A stretch of DNA of 64,000 bases, from assembly GCF_048820895.1 (NCBI RefSeq), contig NZ_JBMERQ010000001.1, forward strand, positions 186,001 to 250,000, read 5' to 3'. Positions 1 to 7,160 of the stretch are shown here, in pieces; within the stretch, counting starts at the first letter, position 1; each line of letters begins with the position of its first letter. The DNA comes from Cribrihabitans_A neustonicus. GTDB lineage: Bacteria > Pseudomonadota > Alphaproteobacteria > Rhodobacterales > Rhodobacteraceae. The notes under the pieces were generated by a model. It saw only the letters and a program-made list of their open reading frames with translations. It had not been told where the DNA came from and did no database searches. The position numbers and the translations under genes were made by a program.

Positions 1-132
1 GAATACGGCTACTGCGAAGTGACCGGAGAGCCGATTTCGCTCAAGCGTCTGGACGCGCGTCCAATTGCCACCATGAGCCTGGAGGCGCAGGAGCGCCATG
101 AGCGGCGCGAGAAAGTGCACCGCGACGACTGA
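1..132 (+). CDS. dksA: RNA polymerase-binding protein DksA, C-terminal end (partial)
   Basis: The reading frame is open from base 1 and ends at TGA 130-132, giving the last 43 residues. They match the DksA C-terminal region (EYGYCEVTGEPI, RLDARP). DksA binds the RNA polymerase secondary channel and acts with ppGpp in the stringent response. The zinc-finger positions read CxxT and SxxA rather than CxxC and CxxC, so only one of the four usual cysteines remains and zinc is probably not bound. The 5' part lies outside the window. A rho-independent terminator follows 40 bp downstream. Confidence 0.9.
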   Translation, partial: EYGYCEVTGEPISLKRLDARPIATMSLEAQERHERREKVHRDD

Positions 133-171
133 TCTTTTCAGCCGTTTGCAGGAAAATCCGGCCTTTGCCGG

Positions 172-201
172 ACGCCGGGGTCTTTTGCTCCGGCGTTTTT
201 T
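172..201 (+). terminator. Rho-independent terminator after dksA
   Basis: ACGCCGG (172-178) pairs with CCGGCGT (190-196) across an 11-base loop and runs into six T residues. It lies between dksA and the monooxygenase on the same strand, so the two are probably separate transcripts. Confidence 0.85.
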
Positions 202-239
202 GTTTCATTTGGGGCAGGCTGAATCCTTGCAGGACCCCA

Positions 240-1406
240 ATGAAACTCACCGGACTGAAAATCACCATCATCGGCGCGGGCATCGGCGGGCTGACCGCGG
301 CGCTGGCGCTGTGCCGGGCGGGCGCGCGGGTCACCATCCTCGAGCAGGCCGGCGCTATCTCCGAGGTGGGCGCCGGGCTGCAGGTGACGCCGAACGGGGT
401 TGCGGTGCTGCGGGCGCTGGGGCTGGAGGATGACCTCGCCTGGGGCGCGCAGCGCGCCCGCGCGGTGGTGCTGCGCAGCCACGCGAAGGGCCGCGAGGTG
501 CTGCGGCTGGACCTTGACCAATATGCTGCGGGGGTGGGGTATTACTTCGTCCACCGCTCCGATCTGATCTCGCTTCTGGCCGGTGCGGTGCGCCGCGAGG
601 GCGTGCAGGTGCGGCTGCTGCAGAAGGCCGAGCGGGTTGAACCCGGGTCCCGGCCAATAGTGCACCTGGGGCAGGGCGCGCAATGCGGCGGCGATCTGGT
701 GATCGGCGCCGACGGGCTGCATTCGCGCGCCCGGGTGGCGCTGAATGGCGAGGACAATGCCTTCTTCACCGGCCAGGTGGCGTGGCGTGCCACCGTGCCG
801 AACCATCTGAATCTGCCCGCGGAGGCGCAGCTGTTCATGGGGCCGGGGCGGCATCTGGTGGCCTATCCGCTGCGCGACGGGCGGCTGGTGAATCTGGTGG
901 CGGTGCAGGCGCGCAAGGCCTGGGCCGGGGAGGGCTGGCATACCACCGACAGCCCGGACAACCTGCGTGCCGCCTTTGCGGGTTTCGGCGGCACCGCGGC
1001 GGCGCTGCTGGAGGCAGTGGAGCAGGTGGCGCTTTGGGGACTGTTCCGGCACCCGGTGGCAGCGAAGTGGCATGGCGGCCATGTGGCGCTTTTGGGCGAT
1101 GCGGCGCATCCGACGCTGCCATTCATGGCGCAGGGGGCCAATCTGGCGCTGGAAGACGCCTGGGTGCTGTGCCGCGCCCTCCAGGACGCGCCGGACATTG
1201 CTTCGGGTCTCGCGCTTTATCAGCAGCGGCGCCGCGCCCGGGCCGAACGGGTGGTGCGGGCGGCCAGCCGCAATGCCTGGAAATACCACCTGCGCCGCCC
1301 GCTGAACTGGCCCGCGCATCTGGTGCTGCGCACCATGGGCCAGCTGGCGCCGGAGCGCATGGTGCGCCAGTTCGACTGGATCTACCGCCACGATGTGACT
1401 GCCTGA
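240..1406 (+). CDS. FAD-dependent aromatic monooxygenase (salicylate hydroxylase-like)
   Basis: 388-residue class A flavoprotein hydroxylase. The dinucleotide-binding motif GAGIGG is near residues 12-17, a GADGLHS motif is near 160, and the second FAD motif GDAAHPTLPFMAQGAN is near residues 285-300. The family uses NAD(P)H and oxygen to hydroxylate aromatic or quinone-like substrates; the actual substrate cannot be read from sequence. The start at 240 was chosen because the Rossmann strand begins at once (MKLTGLKITIIGAG), whereas the open frame upstream runs back into the dksA terminator. It stands alone and converges on xth. Confidence 0.88.
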   Translation: MKLTGLKITIIGAGIGGLTAALALCRAGARVTILEQAGAISEVGAGLQVTPNGVAVLRALGLEDDLAWGAQRARAVVLRSHAKGREVLRLDLDQYAAGVGYYFVHRSDLISLLAGAVRREGVQVRLLQKAERVEPGSRPIVHLGQGAQCGGDLVIGADGLHSRARVALNGEDNAFFTGQVAWRATVPNHLNLPAEAQLFMGPGRHLVAYPLRDGRLVNLVAVQARKAWAGEGWHTTDSPDNLRAAFAGFGGTAAALLEAVEQVALWGLFRHPVAAKWHGGHVALLGDAAHPTLPFMAQGANLALEDAWVLCRALQDAPDIASGLALYQQRRRARAERVVRAASRNAWKYHLRRPLNWPAHLVLRTMGQLAPERMVRQFDWIYRHDVTA

Positions 1407-1550
1407 GACGCAGGCTGCCGCTGCGCGGCGGACCGCTGCTGCGGAACCTCGCGCCGGGGAACCCGCGATGTATTGCCGATTCGGCCCGCTTGCCGCGGGA
1501 GGCTCCCGCCCGGCGTGCGGCGCGGGCCGCACTGCCCGCGCGTGCTGCGC

Positions 1551-2360
1551 TCAGAGGTCCAGTTCGGCCCAGACCGGCACGTGGTCCGAGGGTTTCTCGC
1601 GGCCGCGCACCTCGCGGTCGATCTGGCAGTCGATCAGCAAGTCGGCGGCCTGCGGCGTGAGCAGGATATGGTCGATGCGGATGCCATCGTCGCGGTTCCA
1701 GGCGCCGGCCTGGTAGTCCCAAAAGCTGTAATGGCCGCCGCCGCTGCCGTGGCGGGCGCGGAAGGCATCGGTGAACCCGAGGTTCAGGATGCGGCGGAAG
1801 GCGGCGCGGCTTTCCGGGCGGAACAGCGCATCCTCCGCCCAGGCCTCGGGGCGTTTGGCGTCCTCGGCCTGCGGGATGATGTTGTAGTCGCCCGCCATCA
1901 GCGCGGGCATCTCGGACGCGAGCAGCGCCTCGGCGCGGGCCTTGAGCCGCTCCATCCAGGCCAGCTTGTAGGCGTATTTGCCGCCTGCCACGGGCTGGCC
2001 CCCGCTGTCGAGCTCGACCGGGTTGCCGTTCGGCAGGTAGAGGCCGCAAACCCGGAGCGCCTGCTTGCCCACAACGGTAGCCTCGATCCAGCGCGCCTGT
2101 TCGTCGCTGTCATCGCCGGGCAACCCGCGGCTCACGTCCTCAAGCGGCAGCTTTGACAGGATGGCGACGCCGTTGAAGCTTTTCTGGCCGTGGGTTTCGA
2201 CATTGTAGCCGCGTTCCTCCAGCATTCCGCGCGGGAAGGCCTCGTCCACCGATTTGATCTCCTGCAGCACCACCACATCAGGCTGGGCTTCGTCCAGCCA
2301 GGCCGGCAGGGCCTCGGCGCGGGCCTTGATGCCATTGATATTGAACGTGGCGATTTTCAT
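1551..2360 (-). CDS. xth: Exodeoxyribonuclease III
   Basis: 269 residues starting MKIATFNINGIKAR, the standard N terminus of the ExoIII/AP-endonuclease family. The metal-binding Glu lies in LQEIK (near residue 34), GDYNIIP gives the catalytic Asp/Asn, and SDHVP near the C terminus gives the catalytic His. It cleaves at abasic sites and degrades 3' ends in base excision repair. The frame stays open 22 codons upstream, but the family N terminus fixes the start at 2360. It is transcribed away from the AT-rich region at 2.4-2.7 kb. Confidence 0.95.
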   Translation of the reverse strand: MKIATFNINGIKARAEALPAWLDEAQPDVVVLQEIKSVDEAFPRGMLEERGYNVETHGQKSFNGVAILSKLPLEDVSRGLPGDDSDEQARWIEATVVGKQALRVCGLYLPNGNPVELDSGGQPVAGGKYAYKLAWMERLKARAEALLASEMPALMAGDYNIIPQAEDAKRPEAWAEDALFRPESRAAFRRILNLGFTDAFRARHGSGGGHYSFWDYQAGAWNRDDGIRIDHILLTPQAADLLIDCQIDREVRGREKPSDHVPVWAELDL

Positions 2361-2730
2361 GCCGTGCCTCCCGGGCGGACTGAGGTCAATGGTCCGTTCT
2401 ATCGCCGAAACACGGGGCTGGGGCAACCCGCCGCGCGGCGGCCGGCGAATCGCCGGAGCGGGGAGCTGACGGGCTCATAACTGGCCATTTTGCAGGAATG
2501 AAATACATCGTATAGATTGTGTAAAACGGCTTTGCATGTCTCAACTTGTGTGTAAACCGGTGTATATCCTGTGGGTAATTTGCACTAATTTTTGCCGATC
2601 AAAAATTAAGGTGAATAAGTTAATCCTGTGGATAACTGTAATGCAATGCATAATTGCAAATAATTGTTGATCGCCGATGAAATGCTGGCAGCTTGGAGGG
2701 GCGTTAAGACAACAAGAAATGGGGTACAAG
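2361..2730. promoter_or_regulatory. AT-rich intergenic control region between xth and the FSSGS-repeat gene
   Basis: 370 bp without a gene. Bases 2480-2680 are strikingly AT-rich compared with the surrounding DNA. The region separates two divergent genes and must carry their promoters. A weak -35/-10 pair for the plus strand can be proposed (TTGCAG 2490-2495, TATAGA 2511-2516), but the spacer is only 15 bp. It also holds DnaA-box-like direct repeats, listed separately, and an inverted repeat GCAAT-GCATA-ATTGC just before the repeat gene. Confidence 0.55.
2566..2635. repeat. Two direct ATCCTGTGGRTAA repeats containing DnaA-box-like 9-mers
   Basis: ATCCTGTGGGTAA at 2566-2578 and ATCCTGTGGATAA at 2623-2635 are direct repeats 57 bp apart. 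The second contains TGTGGATAA, the exact reverse complement of the classical DnaA box TTATCCACA; the first differs by one base. Looser matches (TGTGTGTAA, GTGAATAA) lie nearby. Whether DnaA binds is an inference. No replication gene is nearby, so a transcriptional role is more likely than an origin. Confidence 0.45.
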
Positions 2731-3207
2731 ATGACCGCTCAGAAAAAGATCCAGGACTTCCGGGAAATGCACACCGCTGGCGCCAGCCTGTTCGGGGGCG
2801 CCGACACAGGGCTGTTTTCCTCCGGCTCCGCGCCCATGGGCGGAGCGTCGATGGCAGCGGGCGAGGGCGCTGAGATGTTCTCCTCCGGCTCGGCCCCGGC
2901 CGCCCAAAGCGCGGCGGCGGGTGACCTGACCGGGCTGTTCTCCTCCGGCTCCGCGCCGGCGGCTGAAGCCGCAGCCGCTGCCGGTGACCTGGTGGAAATG
3001 TTCTCTTCCGGCTCCGCCCCCGCTGCGCGGGCAGAGGCCGCAGCGGGCGACCGGGTGGAAATGTTCTCGTCCGGCTCGTCCCCTGCGGCGCGGGCGGAAA
3101 CCGCATCCGGCGATGAGGCCGGGCTGTTCTCCTCGGGTTCGGCGCCGCAGGCCCGGGCAGCCGCCCATGCGGGCGAGGCCACGCGGCTGTTTTCCTCGGG
3201 CAGCTGA
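2731..3207 (+). CDS. FSSGS-repeat protein, possible multi-core precursor peptide
   Basis: 158 residues with no signal peptide and no membrane segment. Residues 1-28 (MTAQKKIQDFREMHTAG, then ASLFGGADTGL) are charged and leader-like. From residue 29 the sequence FSSGS occurs seven times, each preceded by L or M and usually followed by AP, with a 21-residue period (one unit is 20). The spacers are Ala-rich and end in AGD or AGE. The last copy ends at the stop codon. Start choice: ATG 2731 has GGGG six bases upstream; in-frame ATGs at 2677 and 2719 are alternatives. I do not recognise an experimentally studied family. It may belong to a Rhodobacterales-restricted DUF. Leader plus identical repeated cores resembles a multi-core RiPP precursor, but a structural repeat protein is also possible. 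Confidence 0.72.
   Translation: MTAQKKIQDFREMHTAGASLFGGADTGLFSSGSAPMGGASMAAGEGAEMFSSGSAPAAQSAAAGDLTGLFSSGSAPAAEAAAAAGDLVEMFSSGSAPAARAEAAAGDRVEMFSSGSSPAARAETASGDEAGLFSSGSAPQARAAAHAGEATRLFSSGS
2815..3204 (+). repeat. Seven in-frame 63-bp coding repeats (FSSGS units)
   Basis: The units begin at the Phe codon of each FSSGS. Steps between consecutive units are 21, 20, 21, 21, 21 and 21 codons, followed by a final five-residue half unit. The core TTCTCCTCCGGCTC is well conserved at DNA level while the spacers vary, as expected from unit duplication followed by selection on the core. Confidence 0.85.
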
Positions 3208-3261
3208 GCGTCCCGGCCCCATGTCCTGCGGCCTGATTGGCGGCGGGGCGGACTGATCCCG

Positions 3262-3285
3262 GCGGCGGCCACATGTGGCCGCCGC
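3262..3285. other. Perfect 24-bp palindrome between repeat gene and partner gene
   Basis: Each half is 12 bases (GCGGCGGCCACA and its reverse complement) with no spacer, so RNA would form a strong GC-rich stem-loop. There is no T run, so it is unlikely to be a full terminator. It sits 55 bp after the repeat gene and 31 bp before the next start codon. It could protect the upstream message end or lower downstream expression. Confidence 0.6.
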
Positions 3286-3315
3286 AGAGCCGCCTGATAA
3301 CCGGAGAACCACTTC

Positions 3316-4395
3316 ATGGCCCAGATCCTGCCTTTCAAGACCCCGCTGCACCGCCAGCCTCGGGACGAGTCGCGGGCGGCGCTGATCGAGAGCTTCGCCA
3401 GCCACCGCCGGGGCCCGGAGGATGTGTTCTGGCTGAAGGAAAATGCGGAGCTGCTCAATATCCTGGAATGCACCGGAACTGCGCTCCGGCCCGGCGCGCT
3501 GGCGCCTCTGGCGGAGTTCTATGGCGGCGCGGCGCGGCATGTGAGCTTCTTCCGGCAATATTACAGGTTCATCCTGTCGATCTGTCTCGACCTCGAGGAT
3601 CTCGGGCTGGAAGGCGCCGGGAGCGGGCAGGGCGCGCAGATTGCCGAGTGGGTGGCGGCGCGGGGTCTGCCGGGGGCCGAGCTGTCGGATCTGCAGCGCG
3701 CTGAGGCCCGCCGCCTGCTGGCGCGGCGGGGCGTTGCCTTCCGCGACGCAGGACTCGACGACCGGCTGCGGGACTTTATCGCCCGGCCGCAAACCTTTGC
3801 GGTTCCGAACAAAAAGGCCGCTTACGAGCTTACCCATATCGTCTTCTACCTGTCGGAATACGGGCGCCGGTGCCCGGACCTGCCGCCGGAGGCCCTGACC
3901 AGTTTGGAGTTCACCGGCCTGATTGCTTTCCTGGATCAGGACGCCGATCTGCTGGCCGAAGTCTGTATTGCGCTGCGCTATGCCGCGGCCCGTCCGCCCG
4001 CCGCGTGGGAAGACTGGCTCAAGCGGCGGCTTTCTGCTTATACTATCGTTAAGGGAGAATTGTCTGGACTTCATGATACGTATCACGAGTATTTCGTGGT
4101 GAACTGGCTGGCAGCGGTTGCGGGAGGCGTACCGTTTGCACAGCCGGTCCCGGGTGGTCCTGTACGGATTCCGCCCTGGCAGGGAGGAAGTATTTTGAGG
4201 CCACTGTCGCAGGCTCTTTTCCAGGCAGACGGACCGCCGCGCAGCCTTGCTGCGCTGAAGGCCCGGGTTGAGGCCGCGCTGGACCCCGCGGAGAGCAGCC
4301 TGCTGGAGGCGGCCGAGCGCAGCTGTTCAAGCTTTGGCCGCTTCTTCGAAGGCTTCGCGCGCGCCGGGACGGCCGCCATGGACGGCGCGGCGTGA
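3316..4395 (+). CDS. Conserved hypothetical protein, putative partner of the FSSGS-repeat protein
   Basis: 359 residues, apparently all-helical and soluble, with no signal peptide. Motifs that stand out are WLKENAELLNILECTG near residue 37, AYELTHIVFYLSEYG near 172 and DTYHEYFVVNWL near 253. The conserved-looking His/Tyr/Glu sets could form a metal or active site. The pattern faintly recalls alpha/alpha-toroid proteins seen near peptide biosynthesis genes, but I cannot name a family. GGAG lies nine bases before ATG 3316. The gene follows the repeat gene by 108 bp and its stop overlaps the transporter start (GTGA at 4392-4395), so it is translationally coupled to it. A peptide-modifying or binding role is inferred from context only. 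Confidence 0.7.
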   Translation: MAQILPFKTPLHRQPRDESRAALIESFASHRRGPEDVFWLKENAELLNILECTGTALRPGALAPLAEFYGGAARHVSFFRQYYRFILSICLDLEDLGLEGAGSGQGAQIAEWVAARGLPGAELSDLQRAEARRLLARRGVAFRDAGLDDRLRDFIARPQTFAVPNKKAAYELTHIVFYLSEYGRRCPDLPPEALTSLEFTGLIAFLDQDADLLAEVCIALRYAAARPPAAWEDWLKRRLSAYTIVKGELSGLHDTYHEYFVVNWLAAVAGGVPFAQPVPGGPVRIPPWQGGSILRPLSQALFQADGPPRSLAALKARVEAALDPAESSLLEAAERSCSSFGRFFEGFARAGTAAMDGAA

Positions 4396-5324
4396 GCGGC
4401 ACGGGCGTTAAAGCGCACGGGGCGCGCAGCGCAGCGCTGGGAGGCGCGCTGCTCGCGGTGATCTACACCGGTCTCATCGCCTCGGCTGATGGCATCACCA
4501 AGCTGCTGGCGGGGCAGTACGCGGCGGCGCAGCTTTATGCGCTGTCGGGCATGATGGTGGCGGCGCTGTGCCTGATTGCGGACCGCCACCGGTCGCAGCG
4601 GGCCGGACTGCGCACCACCTGCCCGCGGGCGATGGCGCTGCGGGCGGTGGCGGGGCTGCTTGCTGCGGTGTGCTTCTTCTATGCTTTCCGCCTGCTGCCC
4701 TTTGCCGAGGTTTTTGTCTTCATCGGGCTGATGCCGCTTTTGGCGGGCGCAATGTCCGGACTCGTGCTGAAGGAGCCGGTGCGCCCTGCCGCCTGGGCCG
4801 CGCTGGCGCTGGGGTTCTGCGGTGTACTTGTACTGCTGCCGCAGGGGCTGAGCGGGCTTGCGGGCGGCCATCTGGTCGCGCTGGCAGCCGCGGTCTTCGG
4901 CACGTTTTCGATGACAATGGCGCGCTTTATCGGCCGCTTTGAAACCAATGCGCTGGCGCAGGTGTTCTATCCGAACCTGCTCTTGGGCGCAGTGATGCTG
5001 GTGGCACTGCCGTTTGTCTGGCTGCCGATGCCGGCCGCTGATGCCGCCTGGGCCGCAGCTTATGCGGTGCTGCTATTCGGCGCCCGCTGGGTGCTGGTGG
5101 TGGCGCTGCGGCTGCTCGCGTCCTACGCGGTGACGCCGCTGATGAACTTGCAGTTCATCTGGATGGCCCTGATCGGGGCGGCCGCCTTTGGCGAGGTGCC
5201 TCCGCTCAGCACGGTTCTGGGCAGCGCGATCGTGATGGCCTCGGGGCTGTATCTGGTCTGGGACCAGTTTGCCCCGCGCACACCCCGGGTGCCGTTCATC
5301 AACAACCCGCAGACCGACCCGTAA
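4392..5324 (+). CDS. EamA/DMT-family transporter coupled to the FSSGS cassette
   Basis: 310 residues with about ten hydrophobic segments in two EamA-type halves (first helix near residues 15-35, last ending near 295). The family exports amino acids, metabolites or small peptides in the inner membrane. It starts with GTG 4392, which overlaps the TGA of the preceding gene, so the two are co-translated. This coupling suggests that it exports whatever the FSSGS-repeat protein and its partner make, but the substrate is not visible. A second, separate DMT protein lies at 38116-39009. Confidence 0.85.
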   Translation: MSGTGVKAHGARSAALGGALLAVIYTGLIASADGITKLLAGQYAAAQLYALSGMMVAALCLIADRHRSQRAGLRTTCPRAMALRAVAGLLAAVCFFYAFRLLPFAEVFVFIGLMPLLAGAMSGLVLKEPVRPAAWAALALGFCGVLVLLPQGLSGLAGGHLVALAAAVFGTFSMTMARFIGRFETNALAQVFYPNLLLGAVMLVALPFVWLPMPAADAAWAAAYAVLLFGARWVLVVALRLLASYAVTPLMNLQFIWMALIGAAAFGEVPPLSTVLGSAIVMASGLYLVWDQFAPRTPRVPFINNPQTDP

Positions 5325-5351
5325 GCCGTCCTGCAAGGCTGCTTGTGCTGA

Positions 5352-5494
5352 GCCGCGCATCGGCGGCGCGCGCGGGGGCGATCTTGAGGGTCGTGACTGG
5401 CAGTTTATATCTGCCAAATCCGTAGAACTTATCGAGGGCACTCCCAGCCGAAGCCAAATCGCCGCCGCGTGGGGGCGCGCCGGCGATGCGCGGC
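5352..5494. mobile_element. MITE-like interspersed element, copy 1
   Basis: 143 bp. The ends are inverted repeats of about 20 bp (GCCGCGCATCG outward left, its complement at 5484-5494) with one mismatch. Copy 2 (24176-24317) aligns over its full length in the same orientation; by eye about four fifths of bases agree, including GTGACTGGCAGTTTA and AGCCAAATCGCCGCCGCGTGG. No coding capacity is seen. It fills most of the convergent gap between the EamA gene and erpA. No clear target-site duplication is visible. Confidence 0.65.
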
Positions 5495-5594
5495 GGGATT
5501 CGCCCTTGCTCCGCGTTGGTCAGTTATCAGTATCGGAAGGCAGGGCGGCCATTCTGCTGAAAAGGCGCCAAATTTCTCCGCAATCTGGCGGCGG

Positions 5595-5918
5595 TTACAT
5601 CGAGAACGACGTGCCGCAGCCGCAGTTGGAGGAGGCGTTCGGGTTCTCGATGGTGAACCGCGCGCCGATCAGCTCCTCGGTGAAATCAATCACTGCGTTT
5701 TCCAGGAACGGCAGCGAAACCTCGTCCACCACCACCTTCTCCCCTTGGCCTTCCAGCACCAGATCCTCTGCCTTGGGCTCGTCCAGGGCGATCTCGTACT
5801 GAAAGCCGGAGCAGCCGCCGCCTTCGACCGCCACGCGCAGCGCCTTGCCCTGCTCGGCGGCGCCGATCTCGGCCAGCCGGGCGAAGGCACGGTCTGTCAC
5901 TTTCGGGGGCAATTGCAT
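5595..5918 (-). CDS. erpA: Iron-sulfur cluster insertion protein (HesB/IscA family, ErpA-like)
   Basis: 107 residues, typical A-type carrier length. The three cluster-binding cysteines are in GGGCSGFQY (near residue 36) and NCGCGTSFS at the C terminus. It delivers Fe-S clusters to apoproteins in the cytoplasm. It is divergent from dgt, with a shared 90-bp promoter region that includes a TATAAT-like box on the minus strand (5960-5955). ErpA and other A-type carriers are hard to separate by sequence; the lone location outside a suf operon favours ErpA. Confidence 0.88.
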   Translation of the reverse strand: MQLPPKVTDRAFARLAEIGAAEQGKALRVAVEGGGCSGFQYEIALDEPKAEDLVLEGQGEKVVVDEVSLPFLENAVIDFTEELIGARFTIENPNASSNCGCGTSFSM

Positions 5919-6008
5919 CGCGTCTCTCCAAAGCTCATGTTGCAGCGCAAGCCATTATATAGAAAGCTGCAATTCAGGCGGCAAGATTTGCAGGGGAAAA
6001 GATTTAAC

Positions 6009-7160
6009 ATGCATGCGCCTTATGCCACTCTGCCGGACCGCAGCCGCGGCCGGCTGGTCGCCGAGGAGGAGAGCTCTTTCCGCTCGCCCTACCAGCGTGA
6101 TCGCGACCGTATCATCCACGCCAGCGCCTTCCGGCGGCTCAAGCACAAGACGCAGGTGTTCGTCGAGCACGAGGGCGACAACTACCGCACGCGGCTTACC
6201 CATTCGATCGAGGTGGCGCAGGTGGCGCGCACCATCGCGGGCGCGCTCGGGCTCAACCAGGAGCTGACCGAGGGTGTGGCGCTGGCGCATGACCTGGGCC
6301 ACACGCCCTTCGGCCACACGGGCGAGGACGCGCTGCATGCGCTGATGGCGCCTTATGGCGGCTTTGACCACAACGCCCAGGCGATCCGCATTGTGACCCA
6401 TCTGGAGCGCCATTATGCCGAATTCGACGGGTTGAACCTCACCTGGGAAACCCTTGAAGCGATTGCCAAACACAATGGCCCGGTGGTGGGTGAGCTGCCC
6501 TGGGCGCTGGCCGAGTGCAACGCCGCGATGGATCTGGAGCTGCACACCCATGCCAGCGCCGAGGCGCAGGTGGCGGCGATTGCCGATGACATCGCCTACA
6601 ACAACCACGACCTGCATGATGCGCTGCGCGCCGGGTTGTTCTCCGACGATGACCTGGCCGGGCTGCCGCTGTTGGGGCCTGCCTATCACGAGGTCGACCG
6701 GCGCTATCCCGGGCTCGACATCAGCCGCCGCCGCCACGAGGCGCTGCGCCGCTTCTTCGGGGTGATGGTGGAGGATGTGATCGCCACCGCGCGGCAGCGG
6801 CTGGCCGGCAGCGGCGCGGACAGCGTCGAGGCAGTGCGGGCGCTCGGGTACCCGGTGGTGCAGTTCTCTCCGGACCTTTGGGCCGGGCTGAAGGAGATCC
6901 GCGCCTTCCTCTTCACCCGTATGTACCGTGCGCCCTCGGTGATGCAGAAACGCGCCGAGGTCGCCAAGGTGGTGGAAGCGCTGTTCCCCTATTTCCTCGA
7001 CCATCCGGAGGAGATGCCAGGCTCCTGGCAGGCCGACATCGAGGCCGCCGGAGACCGAACCTCGCTGGCGCGTATCGTTTCGGATTACATAGCCGGAATG
7101 ACCGACCGTTTCGCCCTGCAGCAATACGAGCGGATTTTCGGCGTTAAACCCAAAGTTTGA
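6009..7160 (+). CDS. dgt: Deoxyguanosinetriphosphate triphosphohydrolase-like protein
   Basis: 383 residues of the HD-superfamily dGTPase type. The metal-binding residues are visible: His in RLTHSIEV (near 64), the HD pair in LAHDLGHTPFGH (near 95) and a later Asp in ADDIAYNNHD (near 195). It hydrolyses dNTPs to deoxynucleosides and triphosphate. AGGGGA lies upstream of ATG 6009; the frame extends further upstream through erpA but that part is antisense to a real gene. In alphaproteobacteria dgt commonly sits near argS and a SPOR protein, as here. Confidence 0.93.
   Translation: MHAPYATLPDRSRGRLVAEEESSFRSPYQRDRDRIIHASAFRRLKHKTQVFVEHEGDNYRTRLTHSIEVAQVARTIAGALGLNQELTEGVALAHDLGHTPFGHTGEDALHALMAPYGGFDHNAQAIRIVTHLERHYAEFDGLNLTWETLEAIAKHNGPVVGELPWALAECNAAMDLELHTHASAEAQVAAIADDIAYNNHDLHDALRAGLFSDDDLAGLPLLGPAYHEVDRRYPGLDISRRRHEALRRFFGVMVEDVIATARQRLAGSGADSVEAVRALGYPVVQFSPDLWAGLKEIRAFLFTRMYRAPSVMQKRAEVAKVVEALFPYFLDHPEEMPGSWQADIEAAGDRTSLARIVSDYIAGMTDRFALQQYERIFGVKPKV

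Noticed and set aside
30..433. Overlapping small ORFs at the left edge
   Set aside because: They cross the dksA stop and its terminator and lie out of frame with both dksA and the monooxygenase.
138..1532. 464-residue minus-strand ORF across the monooxygenase
   Set aside because: It is the antisense of a clear flavoprotein gene; GC-rich DNA leaves this frame open. No domain or ribosome site.
2480..2700. Replication origin at the AT-rich DnaA-box region
   Set aside because: Only one perfect box and one near match, with no dnaA, parAB, repABC, hemE or gidA nearby. A promoter role is more economical.
2704..4086. 460-residue minus-strand ORF opposite the FSSGS gene and its partner
   Set aside because: The plus-strand genes have correct ribosome sites, repeat structure and coupling. 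The antisense frame merely mirrors the repeats (GGEQPG/GGEHF-like shadow units).
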